Shown here piece by piece: positions 8,031 through 17,397 of a DNA stretch of 64,000 nt. How positions within the stretch are numbered: position 1 is the stretch's first letter; each line of letters opens with the position of its first letter. The notes beneath the pieces were generated by a model that did no database searches, was not told the origin of the DNA, and worked only from the letters and a program-made list of their open reading frames with translations. This stretch comes from Mesorhizobium sp. M1B.F.Ca.ET.045.04.1.1 (lineage in GTDB: Bacteria > Pseudomonadota > Alphaproteobacteria > Rhizobiales > Rhizobiaceae), in contig NZ_CP034448.1 in the NCBI RefSeq assembly GCF_003952465.1, positions 2,209,001-2,273,000 on the forward strand, written 5' to 3'. The position numbers and the translations under genes were made by a program.

Positions 8031-10283
8031 ATGGCGAACCGCAGAGACAGTCGCATCGAACCGAGCTTCGAGGGCTCGCCGCGGGCGAAACCCTCCGACG
8101 GCTTTTCGGTCAGCGAGGAGGATCGCGTCGTGCCGGCAAGTCGCAAATCCGGAGCAAAACGCAAATCCGGCAAGGCGAAATCGTCGCGTCGCGGCCGAGA
8201 CCGCAACCGGCGCGGTCTGTTTTCCATCTTCGGCCGCCTGCTCTACTGGTGTTTCGTGCTCTGCATCTGGGGCGGCATCGCGGTGGCCGGCATCGTCGTC
8301 TATTACGGCGCCAAGATGCCGGCGGCGACCACCTGGTCGATCCCCGACCGCGCGCCCAACATCAAGATCGTCTCGGTCGACGGGCAGCTCATCGCCAACA
8401 GAGGCATGAGCGGCGGCGAGGCCGTCGGCCTCAATGAGATGTCGCCCTATATACCCGAGGCCGTCGTCGCCATCGAGGACCGCCGCTTCTATTCGCATTT
8501 CGGCATCGACCCGATCGGGCTGACGCGCGCCATGGTCACCAACGTGCTCGGCGGTCATTTCTCGCAGGGTGGCTCGACGCTGACGCAGCAGCTGGCGAAG
8601 AACCTGTTCCTGAGGCCGGACCGGACGCTGGAGCGCAAGGTGCAGGAAGTGCTCCTGGCGCTGTGGCTGGAACACAAGCACAGCAAGGACCAGATTCTCG
8701 AAATGTACCTCAACCGGGTCTATTTCGGCTCCGGCGCCTATGGCGTGGAAGCGGCCTCGCGGCGTTATTTCGGCAAGAGCGCGCGCGACGTCTCGCTGTC
8801 GGAGGCAGCGCTTCTCGCCGGTCTGTTGAAGGCGCCGTCGCGGCTTTCACCGGCGCGCGACCCGAAGGCGGCGGAAGAGCGCGCGCAGCTCGTGCTCGCC
8901 GCCATGCGCGAGGAAGGCAAGATCAGCGACAAGGAATACAAGGTGGCGCTGAGCGCGCCGGCGACGCGCTCGCCCTCCTACTGGACCGGCTCGGAAAACT
9001 ATGTCGCCGACACGGTCATGGAGGAACTGCCCGACCTTATCGGCGACGTGCGCGGCGACATCGTCATCGACACCACGGTCGACCTGACGCTGCAGAAACT
9101 CGCCGAGCAGTCGATCCGCCGGCTGATCGACGAGAGCGGCAAGAAGCTCAACGTCACGCAAGGCGCGTTGGTGTCGATCGACGATTCCGGCGCCGTGCGC
9201 GCAATGGTTGGCGGCTATGATTATTCGACCAGCCAGTTCGACCGCGCCTCGGAAGCGCGGCGCCAGCCAGGCTCCGCCTTCAAGCCGTTCGTCTACATGG
9301 CGGCGCTCGAGGCCGGCCGCACGCCGGACAGCGTGCGCAACGACGCCCCCATCAGAATAGGCAAGTGGACGCCCGACAATTACGGCGGCAAATATTATGG
9401 CAAGGTGACTTTAGCCACCGCGCTGGCCAAGTCGCTGAACTCGGTCGCGGCGCAACTCACCATGGAAGTCGGGCCCGACGCGGTGGTCGAGGCGGCGCAC
9501 CGCATGGGCATCCAGTCCGACCTGCAGTCGAACACCTCTATCGCGCTCGGCACGTCGGAAGTGACGCCGCTGGAACTGACCTCCGCCTATGTGCCTTTCG
9601 CCAACGGGGGCTACAAGCCGGACATCCATTTTATCAGCCGCGTCACCACGGCCGGCGGCAAGGTGCTCTACGAGAACAATGGCGGGAGCGCGCCGCGCGT
9701 CATCAAGGCCGACATCGTCGGCATGATGAACTCGATGATGACGGGCACGGTCGAGGTCGGCACCGCCAAGAAGGCGGCCTTCAACTGGCCTTCGGCCGGC
9801 AAGACCGGCACCAGCCAGAATTCGCGCGACGCCTGGTTCGTCGGCTACACCGCCAACCTCACCACCGGCGTCTGGTTCGGCAATGACGACGGCAGCCCGA
9901 TGAAGAAAGTGACCGGCGGCGCATTGCCGGCGCAGGCCTGGCACGAGTTCATGGTGGCGGCGCATGAAGGCGTGCCGGTCAGGCCGCTGCCCGGCACGTG
10001 GAAGTCGACGCCCTCCGATACGGTCGTCCCGGACGAGATCCCGTCGGCGGATGGCTCACAGCCGCCGCCGGCGCCGCCCGCGCCGGTCGGCCAGTCGGCG
10101 CCGGTTGCCCAGGCGCCTGCGCGCCAGGCGCGTCCGGCCCAGACGGTCGATGCCGACGGTTTCGACATGCCCAGCGACGGCGGCACCACCGCGTCGGTCG
10201 GGCATCCGGTGCCGCCCGGCGACGTCGGCGGCCCGAAGAAACGGCGGCAGACGTCCATTCTCGATATTCTGAGTGGCGGCTAA
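8031..10283 (+). CDS. mrcA: Class A penicillin-binding protein 1A (bifunctional transglycosylase/transpeptidase)
   Basis: Polymerises and cross-links peptidoglycan at the outer face of the inner membrane. The 750-residue protein has a basic cytoplasmic tail (1-62) and one membrane helix (about 66-90). The GT51 glycosyltransferase domain follows, with EDRRFYSHFGID (catalytic Glu, about residue 147) and QGGSTLTQQLAKN. The transpeptidase domain has SAFKPF (SxxK, Ser about 414), SLNS (SxN, about 468) and KTGTSQ (about 590). A Pro/Ala-rich tail of about 80 residues ends the protein, so it lacks an OB domain insertion of the long E. coli PBP1A type. A CtrA box lies 61 bp upstream and a hairpin terminator just downstream, so it is probably monocistronic. 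Confidence 0.92.
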   Translation: MANRRDSRIEPSFEGSPRAKPSDGFSVSEEDRVVPASRKSGAKRKSGKAKSSRRGRDRNRRGLFSIFGRLLYWCFVLCIWGGIAVAGIVVYYGAKMPAATTWSIPDRAPNIKIVSVDGQLIANRGMSGGEAVGLNEMSPYIPEAVVAIEDRRFYSHFGIDPIGLTRAMVTNVLGGHFSQGGSTLTQQLAKNLFLRPDRTLERKVQEVLLALWLEHKHSKDQILEMYLNRVYFGSGAYGVEAASRRYFGKSARDVSLSEAALLAGLLKAPSRLSPARDPKAAEERAQLVLAAMREEGKISDKEYKVALSAPATRSPSYWTGSENYVADTVMEELPDLIGDVRGDIVIDTTVDLTLQKLAEQSIRRLIDESGKKLNVTQGALVSIDDSGAVRAMVGGYDYSTSQFDRASEARRQPGSAFKPFVYMAALEAGRTPDSVRNDAPIRIGKWTPDNYGGKYYGKVTLATALAKSLNSVAAQLTMEVGPDAVVEAAHRMGIQSDLQSNTSIALGTSEVTPLELTSAYVPFANGGYKPDIHFISRVTTAGGKVLYENNGGSAPRVIKADIVGMMNSMMTGTVEVGTAKKAAFNWPSAGKTGTSQNSRDAWFVGYTANLTTGVWFGNDDGSPMKKVTGGALPAQAWHEFMVAAHEGVPVRPLPGTWKSTPSDTVVPDEIPSADGSQPPPAPPAPVGQSAPVAQAPARQARPAQTVDADGFDMPSDGGTTASVGHPVPPGDVGGPKKRRQTSILDILSGG

Positions 10284-10288
10284 AGCCT

Positions 10289-10306
10289 GATCCCGCTTTC
10301 GGGATC
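10289..10306 (+). terminator. Hairpin after PBP1A
   Basis: GATCCCG-CTTT-CGGGATC is a perfect 7-bp stem with a 4-nt loop, 6 bp after the PBP1A stop codon. No U-run follows, so it may be a stabilising hairpin or a fragment of a dispersed repeat instead of a strict intrinsic terminator. Confidence 0.5.
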
Positions 10307-10378
10307 GTGGTCCAGCCGGCAACTCGCCTCTCGCAATGGCAAGCGCCTTCGGCTACATGTCCGGCCGGAGATCAAGCC

Positions 10379-11128
10379 ATGGCCGAAATCGACAGCAGAA
10401 AAACCATCGTGCTCACCGGGGCCAGCCGCGGCATCGGCCATGCGACGGTGAAGCGCTTTTCGCGTGAGGGCTGGCGCGTCATCACCTGCTCGCGACAGGC
10501 CTTTGCCGAGGATTGTCCGTGGCCCGCCGGCCCTGAGGACCACATCAAGGTTGACCTCGCAGACCAGGAGGACGTCGGCATCGCCGTCTCGGAAATCCGG
10601 CATCGGCTGGAAGCGCATGGCGGGCAGTTGCACGCGCTGGTGAACAATGCCGGCATCTCGCCGAAGCTGAGGGACGGCGGCCGGATGAACTCGATCGAGA
10701 CGCCGATGCATGTCTGGCGTGACGTGTTCCAGGTCAATTTCTTCGCGCCGATCATGCTGGCACGCGGCCTGTTCAAGGAACTCGCCGCGGCCAAGGGCTC
10801 GATCGTCAACGTCACCTCGATCGCCGGCACCAGGGTGCATCCGTTCGCCGGAACGGCCTATGCGACATCCAAGGCGGCGCTCGGCTCGCTGACGCGCGAG
10901 ATGGCGCATGACTTCGGCCCGCACGGCATCCGCGTCAACGCGATCGCGCCTGGCGAGATCGACACGGCGATCTTGTCGCCCGGCACCGACAGAATAGTCG
11001 AGACGATCCCGCTGAGACGCCTCGGCGCTACGGCGGAAGTCGCCGACATCATCTTCTTCCTGTGTTCGGGCCAAGCCTCCTACGTGACCGGCTCGGAAAT
11101 CCACATCAATGGCGGCCAGCACGTGTGA
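10379..11128 (+). CDS. SDR-family oxidoreductase
   Basis: A 249-residue NAD(P)-dependent short-chain dehydrogenase. It has the Rossmann glycine motif TGASRGIG at residues 14-21, NNAGIS in the middle, a catalytic Ser in NVTSIAG, the YATSK Tyr/Lys pair, and the C-terminal PGEIDTAILSPGTD loop followed by the family-typical YVTGSEIHINGGQHV end. The substrate is not deducible; the closest well-known shape is the 3-oxoacyl-ACP reductase type. ATG at 10379 has GGAG 11 bp upstream; the open frame extends much further upstream only because of GC bias within PBP1A. Confidence 0.85.
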   Translation: MAEIDSRKTIVLTGASRGIGHATVKRFSREGWRVITCSRQAFAEDCPWPAGPEDHIKVDLADQEDVGIAVSEIRHRLEAHGGQLHALVNNAGISPKLRDGGRMNSIETPMHVWRDVFQVNFFAPIMLARGLFKELAAAKGSIVNVTSIAGTRVHPFAGTAYATSKAALGSLTREMAHDFGPHGIRVNAIAPGEIDTAILSPGTDRIVETIPLRRLGATAEVADIIFFLCSGQASYVTGSEIHINGGQHV

Positions 11129-11155
11129 GACGGCTGACTTCAAGCCAAGGACCGC

Positions 11156-12076
11156 TCATCCGGTTATGGTGAGAACGGCCTTGCCGCTGATGCCGCGCTG
11201 TCGCAGCGCGTCCAGGGCCTGGGCGATGTCCGTCCACGGCACGGTCATGGCCACGCGGGTTTCCAGCCGGCCGACCGCGACTAAGCCAAGCAGCCAGGCG
11301 ATGTCGGCGCCGATGGCTGAACCGGATGTGTAATAGGCGAAAGTCTGAAGCCTCGCCCCCTCGTGACCCGGAACGAACTGGCGGAAGCCAATCGGAGTGA
11401 GTTCGCCACTGCTCGAACCGAACATGACGATGGTCCCGCCGGGTGCGACGCGTTCGATCGCGTGTGCGAGGCTTTCACCACCGACCGACTCGGTGATCAG
11501 CGAAAACGGTCCCTCGGCCAGTTCGATCGCCTCGACCACCTGCTCGGCGCCCAGGCGACGGAGATCCTCGCCGTGCCGGGAGGCGGCGACTGCGGTCACG
11601 CGCCCGCCCTGTTGACGAGCGATCTGGATCTGGAATCGGCCGACCGCGCCGCTTGCGCCGGTGATCAGGACCCGCTGGCCGGTCAGGTCACCGCCATGGC
11701 GCAAAGTTCTTAGCGCCGTTGTGCCAGCGACCGGAAGCGTGGCGGCAGAGGCGAAGCCGACGTTGTCCGGCAGGGCGGCGAGACGGTCGGTCGGAACGGC
11801 GACATGTTCGGCCCAGCCGGCCTGGTCGACCAGGGCCGCAACGCGCGTGCCCGCAGTCGGGCCTGAGCCGTCGGCCGCCGCGCGCTCGACAATGCCGACG
11901 ATGTCCTGGCCAGGTATCCACCCGTCAGGTCGTATGCTGAGCAAGCGCAGCTCGCCACGATTCAACGATGTTGCATGAACTGCCACCAATGCTTCATTTC
12001 CATTGCAGTTTGGCTCGTCGACCTGGGTGAGCTTCAGCCGGTCGGGGCCGTCGGAAGAAATGGCGAGAGCGAGCAT
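11156..12076 (-). CDS. Zinc-free MDR-family quinone/NADPH oxidoreductase
   Basis: An approximately 306-residue medium-chain dehydrogenase/reductase without the structural zinc cysteines. It has an N-terminal GroES-like domain (SLNRGELRLL, PGQDIVGIVE), then a nucleotide-binding domain with VLITGASGAVGRFQIQIARQQGG. The family reduces quinones or enoyl compounds with NADPH. The start is placed at ATG 12076, which has AAGGTGGG upstream; an in-frame GTG at 12130 would add 18 residues. It is divergent from an AraC regulator at 12202, so that regulator probably controls it. The intergenic region is AT-rich with a repeated AAAGTC word. Confidence 0.82.
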   Translation of the reverse strand: MLALAISSDGPDRLKLTQVDEPNCNGNEALVAVHATSLNRGELRLLSIRPDGWIPGQDIVGIVERAAADGSGPTAGTRVAALVDQAGWAEHVAVPTDRLAALPDNVGFASAATLPVAGTTALRTLRHGGDLTGQRVLITGASGAVGRFQIQIARQQGGRVTAVAASRHGEDLRRLGAEQVVEAIELAEGPFSLITESVGGESLAHAIERVAPGGTIVMFGSSSGELTPIGFRQFVPGHEGARLQTFAYYTSGSAIGADIAWLLGLVAVGRLETRVAMTVPWTDIAQALDALRQRGISGKAVLTITG

Positions 12077-12201
12077 AGGCCCACCTTTGAAATTGGCGAT
12101 TAGGGAGCCGCGATCGACTGCGACGGTCACCGCTCAATCTATCGACTTTTGCGCCGAAAAATTTAGACATAAAGTCAAACGATCGCTAAAAGTCGTCAAT
12201 C

Positions 12202-13011
12202 ATGAGACAGCCTCTTCGCTGGCCCTGGCCCGATTTCGACGTCGACAATGTGCTGGCGCCAGCAATCGCGGTGCGCGTCGACGTTACCGGGAACAAGACT
12301 GAAGTGCCTGAGCACTGGCACCGCAAAGGGCAACTCGTCTTTGCGGTGGGAGGCGGCGTCACATGCCGCGTTCCGAGCGGCTTTTGGATGGTGCCGCCGC
12401 ATTGCGGCGTGTGGATTCCGAGCCGCATGGAACACAGCAATATCGCAACCGCCAATGCCCGGATTTTCTTTGTCTACATCGAGCCCGGGGCCGCCGATCT
12501 GCCGGACCGATGCTGCACGCTTTCGATCTCGCCGCTGCTGCGCGAACTGATCATCGAGCTGTCGGATCGTGCGAACGACGACGATGCGAGGGGCGAGCTC
12601 CTGACCAGGATCCTGCTTACCGAATTGCCGCGCATGCCTGTCCAGCAACTGCATCTGCCGATCTCATCCGAACCGGGCATGAGGCGGATCGCCGAAGCGC
12701 TGGCAGAAAATCCCGCCGACCGCAGCACCCTGGCGGAGTGGGCCAGCCGCGTTGCGCTGAGCGAGAGCAGCCTCGCCCGTCTCGTGGTCAAGGAGACAGG
12801 GCTGAGCTTCGGGCGCTGGCGCCAGCAATTGCACTTGATCGTCGCAATACGAGAGCTGGCCGCCGGGGCCAGCGTGCAGCAGGTTTCGGCCGATCTCGGC
12901 TATGAATCGGTCACCGCCTTCATCACCATGTTCAAGAAGGCGCTCGGCAAGCCGCCAGCGAAATATCTCAGCGACATCGCGCAAAACGGCGGTTCCGCGT
13001 TCGTTGCTTGA
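12202..13011 (+). CDS. AraC-family transcriptional regulator (cupin plus HTH)
   Basis: A 269-residue regulator with an N-terminal cupin sensor (EVPEHWHRKGQLVFAVGGGV, PPHCGVWIPS) and a C-terminal double helix-turn-helix. In the HTH part, LAEWASRVALSESSLARLV is the first recognition unit and VQQVSADLGYESVTAFITMF the second. The FKKALGKPPAKY end is typical of the NimR/YeaM branch. It is divergently placed from the quinone reductase gene with 125 bp between start codons, the common layout for a regulator and its target. ATG at 12202 sits in an AT-rich stretch without a strong ribosome site. Confidence 0.88.
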   Translation: MRQPLRWPWPDFDVDNVLAPAIAVRVDVTGNKTEVPEHWHRKGQLVFAVGGGVTCRVPSGFWMVPPHCGVWIPSRMEHSNIATANARIFFVYIEPGAADLPDRCCTLSISPLLRELIIELSDRANDDDARGELLTRILLTELPRMPVQQLHLPISSEPGMRRIAEALAENPADRSTLAEWASRVALSESSLARLVVKETGLSFGRWRQQLHLIVAIRELAAGASVQQVSADLGYESVTAFITMFKKALGKPPAKYLSDIAQNGGSAFVA

Positions 13012-13054
13012 ACCCCGCTCACTCCGCGCAAATCGGCAATGCGAAGAGTTGGTT

Positions 13055-14836
13055 TCAGGCTTCCGCCTTGACCGGCGCCACAACGGCCGCGCCCGTCACC
13101 ACCTCGACGATGCCGCGCGCGATCTCGCGCTCACCCATGATCACCGTGTCGGCGCCGAGGCCTCTCAGATGCTCGACCTCGGCATCGGAATGGGCACGGG
13201 CAATGACGTTTATCGCAGGATTGACGGCGCGGGCCCGAAGCACGATCTGCCCGGCCTCGAAGGCATTGGGAATGGCAAGGATCAGCCGCTTGGCGCCTTC
13301 CGGATTGGCGGCGGAAAAGACCTCCGCGTTGGCGGCATTGCCGGCCACCTTTTCGATGCCGTCGGACTTCAGCTTCGCAAGCGTCTTGTCGGCATCCTCG
13401 ATGACCAGGAAGGGCAGGTCGGCTTCCTTCATCGCGGCCCCCACGAGACTGCCGACACGGCCATAGCCAACCAGGATGGAATGATCGGTGAGCGCGGTGC
13501 GCGGCGGCGGGCCATCTTCCTTTTCCGGAGCTGCCACCACCGAAGCCACCTGGCCTGGCTCGGTCGCCGGGCCAATCGGCCTTGCCTCGACTGGGGGCGC
13601 TGCTTTGGTGGCACGCGCTTCCAGCCACGGCTTCATCCAGTCGACGACGAGGAACATCAACGGATTGAGCAGGATCGACAGGATGGCGCCGGCCAGGATC
13701 AGGTCGCGGCCCTGCTCGGGCAACAGCTTCAGCCCGACACCAAGCTCGGCCAGGATGAAGGAGAATTCGCCGATCTGGGCGAGGCTGGCGGAAATCATCA
13801 GTGCCGTCGCGATCGGATAGCGGAAGGCGATGACGATGACGAAGGCGGCAATCGATTTGCCGACGACGATGATGGCAAGCGTGGCGAGTATAGGCAGGCC
13901 GTTGCTGATCAGGCTGAGCGGGTCGAACAGCATGCCGACCGAGACGAAGAACAGCACCGAAAAGGCATCGCGCAGCGGCAGCGATTCCTCGGCCGCACGA
14001 TGGCTGAGCTCGGACTCGCTCATGATCATGCCGGCGAAGAAGGCGCCGAGCGCCAGCGAGACGCCGAACAGTTTTGATGCGCCGAAGGCAACGCCGAGCG
14101 CGATCGCCAGCACCGCAAGCCGGAACAGCTCGCGCGAGCCGGTATGGGCGACATAATGCAGGATCCACGGGATGACCCTGCGGCCGACGACCAGCATGAC
14201 GGCGACGAAAGCGGCGACCTTGGCCAGCGTCACGCCGACGACGCCCCAGATGCCGTAGCTCGCGGGCAGCGAGAGCAGGCTCGCATGGTCGTCGGCTTGC
14301 GGCTGGCCGCCGAGCACGCCGGCGAGCGCCGGCAAAAGCACCAGCGCCAGCACCATGGCCAGATCCTCGACGATCAGCCAGCCGACGGCGATGCGGCCGC
14401 GCTCGGTCTCGATCAGCCGTCGCTCCTGCATGGCGCGCAGCAGCAGGACGGTCGAGGCGACGGAAAGCGCCAGGCCGAAGACCAGGCCGGCGCCCAAGGA
14501 CCAGCCGAGCAGCCAAGCGAGACCAACGCCGAGCAGCGTGGCAAAGCCGATCTGCACGACGGCGCCGGGCACGGCAATCGCGCGAACCGACAGAAGGTCC
14601 TTCAGCGAGAAATGCAGGCCGACGCCGAACATCAAGAGGATGACGCCGATCTCGGCCAGTTCATTGGCGAGGCTGGCGTCGGCGACGAAGCCCGGCGTGT
14701 TCGGCCCGACCAGCACGCCGGCGACGAGATAGCCGACCAGCGGCGGGATGCGGAAACGGTTGGCCAATGCTCCGAAGACGAAAGCAAGCCCCAAACCGGC
14801 GACGATGGTGGCGATAAGGGGCGTGTCATGCGGCAT
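13055..14836 (-). CDS. ybaL: CPA2-family cation:proton antiporter, YbaL/KefB type
   Basis: Inner-membrane monovalent cation/H+ exchanger of 593 residues. The first 390 or so residues form about 12 membrane helices, starting with a short periplasm-facing N-terminus and PLVGYLVAGVLVGPNTPGF, and including the helix VGWLIVEDLAMVLALVLLP with the conserved Glu-Asp of the transport core. A linker of about 45 residues leads to a C-terminal TrkA-N (RCK) domain, HSILVGYGRVGSLVGAAM, which binds nucleotide and gates transport in relatives. Length and domain order match YbaL. It stands alone, convergent with the AraC gene. Confidence 0.88.
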   Translation of the reverse strand: MPHDTPLIATIVAGLGLAFVFGALANRFRIPPLVGYLVAGVLVGPNTPGFVADASLANELAEIGVILLMFGVGLHFSLKDLLSVRAIAVPGAVVQIGFATLLGVGLAWLLGWSLGAGLVFGLALSVASTVLLLRAMQERRLIETERGRIAVGWLIVEDLAMVLALVLLPALAGVLGGQPQADDHASLLSLPASYGIWGVVGVTLAKVAAFVAVMLVVGRRVIPWILHYVAHTGSRELFRLAVLAIALGVAFGASKLFGVSLALGAFFAGMIMSESELSHRAAEESLPLRDAFSVLFFVSVGMLFDPLSLISNGLPILATLAIIVVGKSIAAFVIVIAFRYPIATALMISASLAQIGEFSFILAELGVGLKLLPEQGRDLILAGAILSILLNPLMFLVVDWMKPWLEARATKAAPPVEARPIGPATEPGQVASVVAAPEKEDGPPPRTALTDHSILVGYGRVGSLVGAAMKEADLPFLVIEDADKTLAKLKSDGIEKVAGNAANAEVFSAANPEGAKRLILAIPNAFEAGQIVLRARAVNPAINVIARAHSDAEVEHLRGLGADTVIMGEREIARGIVEVVTGAAVVAPVKAEA

Positions 14837-15055
14837 GGTCTATGGAGCGCCTTTCAGAAACTGCGATGTCGGATAAGCGCCGCCCGAGGCCGTCGCCTTT
14901 CGCAATATGGTGGGGAGAGCGGTGGTGACGCAACCGCTGGTGCGCTGAAATCGGCGCCCTGGAGGCCACCGGAGGACGAAAACCGCAGCCGGCCGTTGCG
15001 CGGCGGTCGTGCAGCATCAACCTAAATGGCGTTCGATAGCCTCTCGCTGCCTGGC

Positions 15056-15502
15056 TCAGGGCGCTTGGAGCAGCTTCTCGATCTCGGGAATGGTGTGGTT
15101 GGTCAGCGTCTTCGGTATCTCCGCCTTTACCTTGTCGCAGACCTCCTTGTGCAGCTTCTGGCGCATCTCGCCGAGCACCTGCGGTGGAGCGATCAGCACG
15201 ACCTCGTGGAAGTCACCCCGATGCGCGAGTTTGTAGAGCCGCTCCGCGATGGTATCGGCAAAGCGTTCCTTGCCGAGACGGTGCCAATCGGTGTCTTCAA
15301 CCGCGCTGCGGTGAACTGTCGGCCCGTCACTGTAGCGGCCCGGCCTGTCGCTGCCCTGCTCGCGGGTGGCCGGATTCTCCTGCTCCAGCTCCTGCACGAC
15401 CTGCAGGTCCGGACATTTGGTATCGCCCTGGTTGCGAAGGAAAAGCGCCTTTTCGCCGTCAGCCACGATGACCCAAAGATCATGTTTCAGCCTGATGCTC
15501 AT
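15056..15502 (-). CDS. Host attachment family protein
   Basis: A 148-residue soluble protein starting MSIRLKHDLWVIVADGEKAL and containing RYSDGPTVHRSAVED, EERFADTIAERL-like and EVVLIAPPQVLGEMR segments, the pattern of the Host_attach (PF10116, AtsE-type) family. That family was named for a plant-attachment phenotype in Agrobacterium; its biochemical role is unclear, and the fold is related to ribosome-rescue eRF1-like domains. ATG at 15502 follows AAGGAGGAGCGCT, a very strong ribosome site, which rules out the longer upstream frame. Confidence 0.82.
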   Translation of the reverse strand: MSIRLKHDLWVIVADGEKALFLRNQGDTKCPDLQVVQELEQENPATREQGSDRPGRYSDGPTVHRSAVEDTDWHRLGKERFADTIAERLYKLAHRGDFHEVVLIAPPQVLGEMRQKLHKEVCDKVKAEIPKTLTNHTIPEIEKLLQAP

Positions 15503-15921
15503 AGCGCTCCTCCTTTTCAGCTTCCGGGCCTGCCGACCGAGCTTCAAAATGCGATCTGCCGGCTGCGATGGGATCGTTAGCCAAACGTGCCGCCGAGCGC
15601 GATTGTTCCAGTCAGCGATGACTGCCCGCTCGCTCTTTGCGCGGCGCATCAAGCAGCCGCTCGGCGCGAGTAAGGCTTTAATCTACTAACTTAGTAGAAA
15701 TTAGAAAAAACTATTTTGCCGCCATGACCGGCCAGCGCTAAAAAATATGCTGGATCAATGGGTGCCGGCGAGGTGTCTGGCCACCTCAGGCTCAGGCGTA
15801 GAATTTTTTTCTCCTGCATTTCGCGGTTGCGAAAAAGCGATTGCCTGCCTCCGAGGGATGCGCGAGTGCTTGCCTTCTGGTTTTTGCCGCGCCCGCGTAA
15901 AACTGCCAAACTGTTCAACTA
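15503..15921. other. 419-bp control region between the host-attachment gene and cysG
   Basis: No gene is supported. The AT-rich core at 15675-15720 holds a perfect inverted repeat (15682-15698). Further down, a GAGGTG...CACCTC hairpin at 15770-15787 is followed 15 nt later by seven Ts, which could act in attenuation of the cys operon. The long leader to cysG (over 200 nt) is unusual, but I cannot match it to a known riboswitch. Confidence 0.5.
15682..15698. promoter_or_regulatory. Perfect inverted repeat upstream of the cys operon
   Basis: TCTACTAA-C-TTAGTAGA has 8-bp perfect arms around a single base, inside an AT-rich patch. Palindromes of this kind with ACTA/TAGT half-sites suit a dimeric regulator, for example of the Rrf2 type; the regulator is not in the window. 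It lies 224 bp upstream of cysG and 180 bp upstream of the divergent host-attachment gene. Confidence 0.5.
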
Positions 15922-17397
15922 ATGCTTATCGCCATGTCGCCAGCCAACGCCAAGCTCAACGCCTTCCCCGTCTTCGTGCGGGTCGACGGCGAAGCTGTGG
16001 CCATCGTCGGCAACGGCGAGGAGGCGCTTGCCAAGGCGAGGCTGCTTGCGCAGTCTAGCGCTTCGCTGCGCATCATTGCCGACAATGCCGATGCGGAGCT
16101 GCTTGCATTCATCGCATCCACCGGCGCCATCCACATCGAAGTCGCCTATGACGCTGCGCAGCTCGAAGGCGCGGCCATGGTGTTCGCCGCCGGCGGCGAC
16201 GAGGCGCTCGATCGCCGCGTCGCCGAGGACGCGCGCCGGCTGGGCATTCCGGTCAATGTCGTAGACCGGCCGGAACTCTGCGATTTCTTCACCCCGGCGC
16301 TGGTCAACCGGGCGCCGGTCGCCATCGCCATCGGCACCGAGGGCGCCGGCCCGGTGCTCGCACAGATGCTGCGCGTGCGCATCGACCGCATGCTGTCGCC
16401 GTCGCTCGGCCGGTTGGCGGCCTTGGCGGCTTCGTTCCGTGCCGCGGCCGAGCGGCTGCCGAAGGGCAATCGCCGCCGCCGTTTCTGGAGCGATTTCTTC
16501 GCCGGCGCTCCTGCCAAGGCCATCGAAGCCGGAGAGTTCGACAGGGCGCATGGTGCGGCGCTCGACCTTCTGGTTTCGAACACGCCGGCGGCAGGCCATA
16601 TCGCGCTCGTCGGCGCCGGTCCGGGCGCGGAGGATCTGTTGACGCTGCGCGCCCACCGTCTGCTGATGGAAGCGGACGCGATCGTCTATGACGCGCTGGT
16701 GCCGGAGGCGATCGTCGCCATGGGCCGCCGCGACGCCGAGCGCCTGCCTGTCGGCAAGCGCAAGGGCTGCCATTCCAAGAGCCAGGAAGAGATCAACGCG
16801 CTGCTCATCGAGCTTGGCCGCGCCGGAAAGCGGGTGGTCCGGCTGAAGTCGGGCGATCCGCTGGTGTTCGGCAGGGCCGGCGAGGAAATGGCGGCGCTGC
16901 GCGAGGCCGGCATCGCTTATGAGGTGGTTCCGGGCGTCACCGCCGCCTTCGCCGCAGCCGCCGATTTCGAACTGCCGCTGACGCTGCGCGGCGTGACCTC
17001 CTCGATGGTGTTCACAACCGGCCACGACCTCAAGGGCAACTCGCTGCCCGACTGGGCCAAGCTCGCCATCTCCGGCGCCACCGTCGCCGTCTATATGGGC
17101 CGCTCGGTCGCCGCCGAAGTCGCTGGCCGTCTGATCGAAGCGGGACTGTCGCCCGACACCGCCGTCGCCGTCGTCGAGAATGCAAGCCTCGGTAACCGCC
17201 GCCGCTTCCACGGCACGCTGGCCGACCTGCCGTCGCTCGAAGCGCGCGCCGATCTCACCGGTCCGGTCATGACGATCATCGGCGACGCAGTCGCCGGCGC
17301 CAATTTCGAGCGATCCGAGCCGCTCGTGACACACAAGCGCGAAGACACAGGGCATGAAGAAGCCGCCAGCACGGTGGCCGAAGGAGTACGGCAATGA
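15922..17397 (+). CDS. cysG: Siroheme synthase CysG
   Basis: Makes siroheme, the cofactor of sulfite reductase, from uroporphyrinogen III. The 491-residue fusion has an N-terminal dehydrogenase/ferrochelatase part (FPVFVRVDGEAVAIVGNGEEA; RPELCDFFTPALVNRAPVAI), a dimerisation helix region (residues 120-200) and a C-terminal SAM-dependent uroporphyrinogen methyltransferase (ALVGAGPGAEDLLTLRA around 235; LKSGDPLVFGRAGEE; VVPGVTAAFAAAA). Length suits full CysG (about 460). The ATG at 15922 or the one at 15934 may be used; neither has a strong ribosome site. Its TGA overlaps the next ATG (ATGA), coupling it to the DUF2849 gene and the rest of the cys operon. Confidence 0.93.
   Translation: MLIAMSPANAKLNAFPVFVRVDGEAVAIVGNGEEALAKARLLAQSSASLRIIADNADAELLAFIASTGAIHIEVAYDAAQLEGAAMVFAAGGDEALDRRVAEDARRLGIPVNVVDRPELCDFFTPALVNRAPVAIAIGTEGAGPVLAQMLRVRIDRMLSPSLGRLAALAASFRAAAERLPKGNRRRRFWSDFFAGAPAKAIEAGEFDRAHGAALDLLVSNTPAAGHIALVGAGPGAEDLLTLRAHRLLMEADAIVYDALVPEAIVAMGRRDAERLPVGKRKGCHSKSQEEINALLIELGRAGKRVVRLKSGDPLVFGRAGEEMAALREAGIAYEVVPGVTAAFAAAADFELPLTLRGVTSSMVFTTGHDLKGNSLPDWAKLAISGATVAVYMGRSVAAEVAGRLIEAGLSPDTAVAVVENASLGNRRRFHGTLADLPSLEARADLTGPVMTIIGDAVAGANFERSEPLVTHKREDTGHEEAASTVAEGVRQ

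Noticed and set aside
15770..15787. A classical intrinsic terminator before cysG
   Set aside because: The hairpin GAGGTG/CACCTC is only 6 bp and the T-run begins 15 nt later, too far for a normal terminator; kept only as a possible attenuation element in the region note.
15700..15921. A SAM-II-like riboswitch in the cysG leader
   Set aside because: The GCTAAA-like words did not fit the SAM-II pseudoknot order, and the downstream gene is not a methionine gene. A covariance-model search would settle it.
15919..17394. A 491-codon open frame antisense to cysG
   Set aside because: Mirror frame of a clear CysG gene in GC-rich DNA; its protein is Arg/Ala/Gly-rich without domains. The same applies to the long antisense frames over rpoN, tnaA, sppA and the tctA/CoA-transferase genes.
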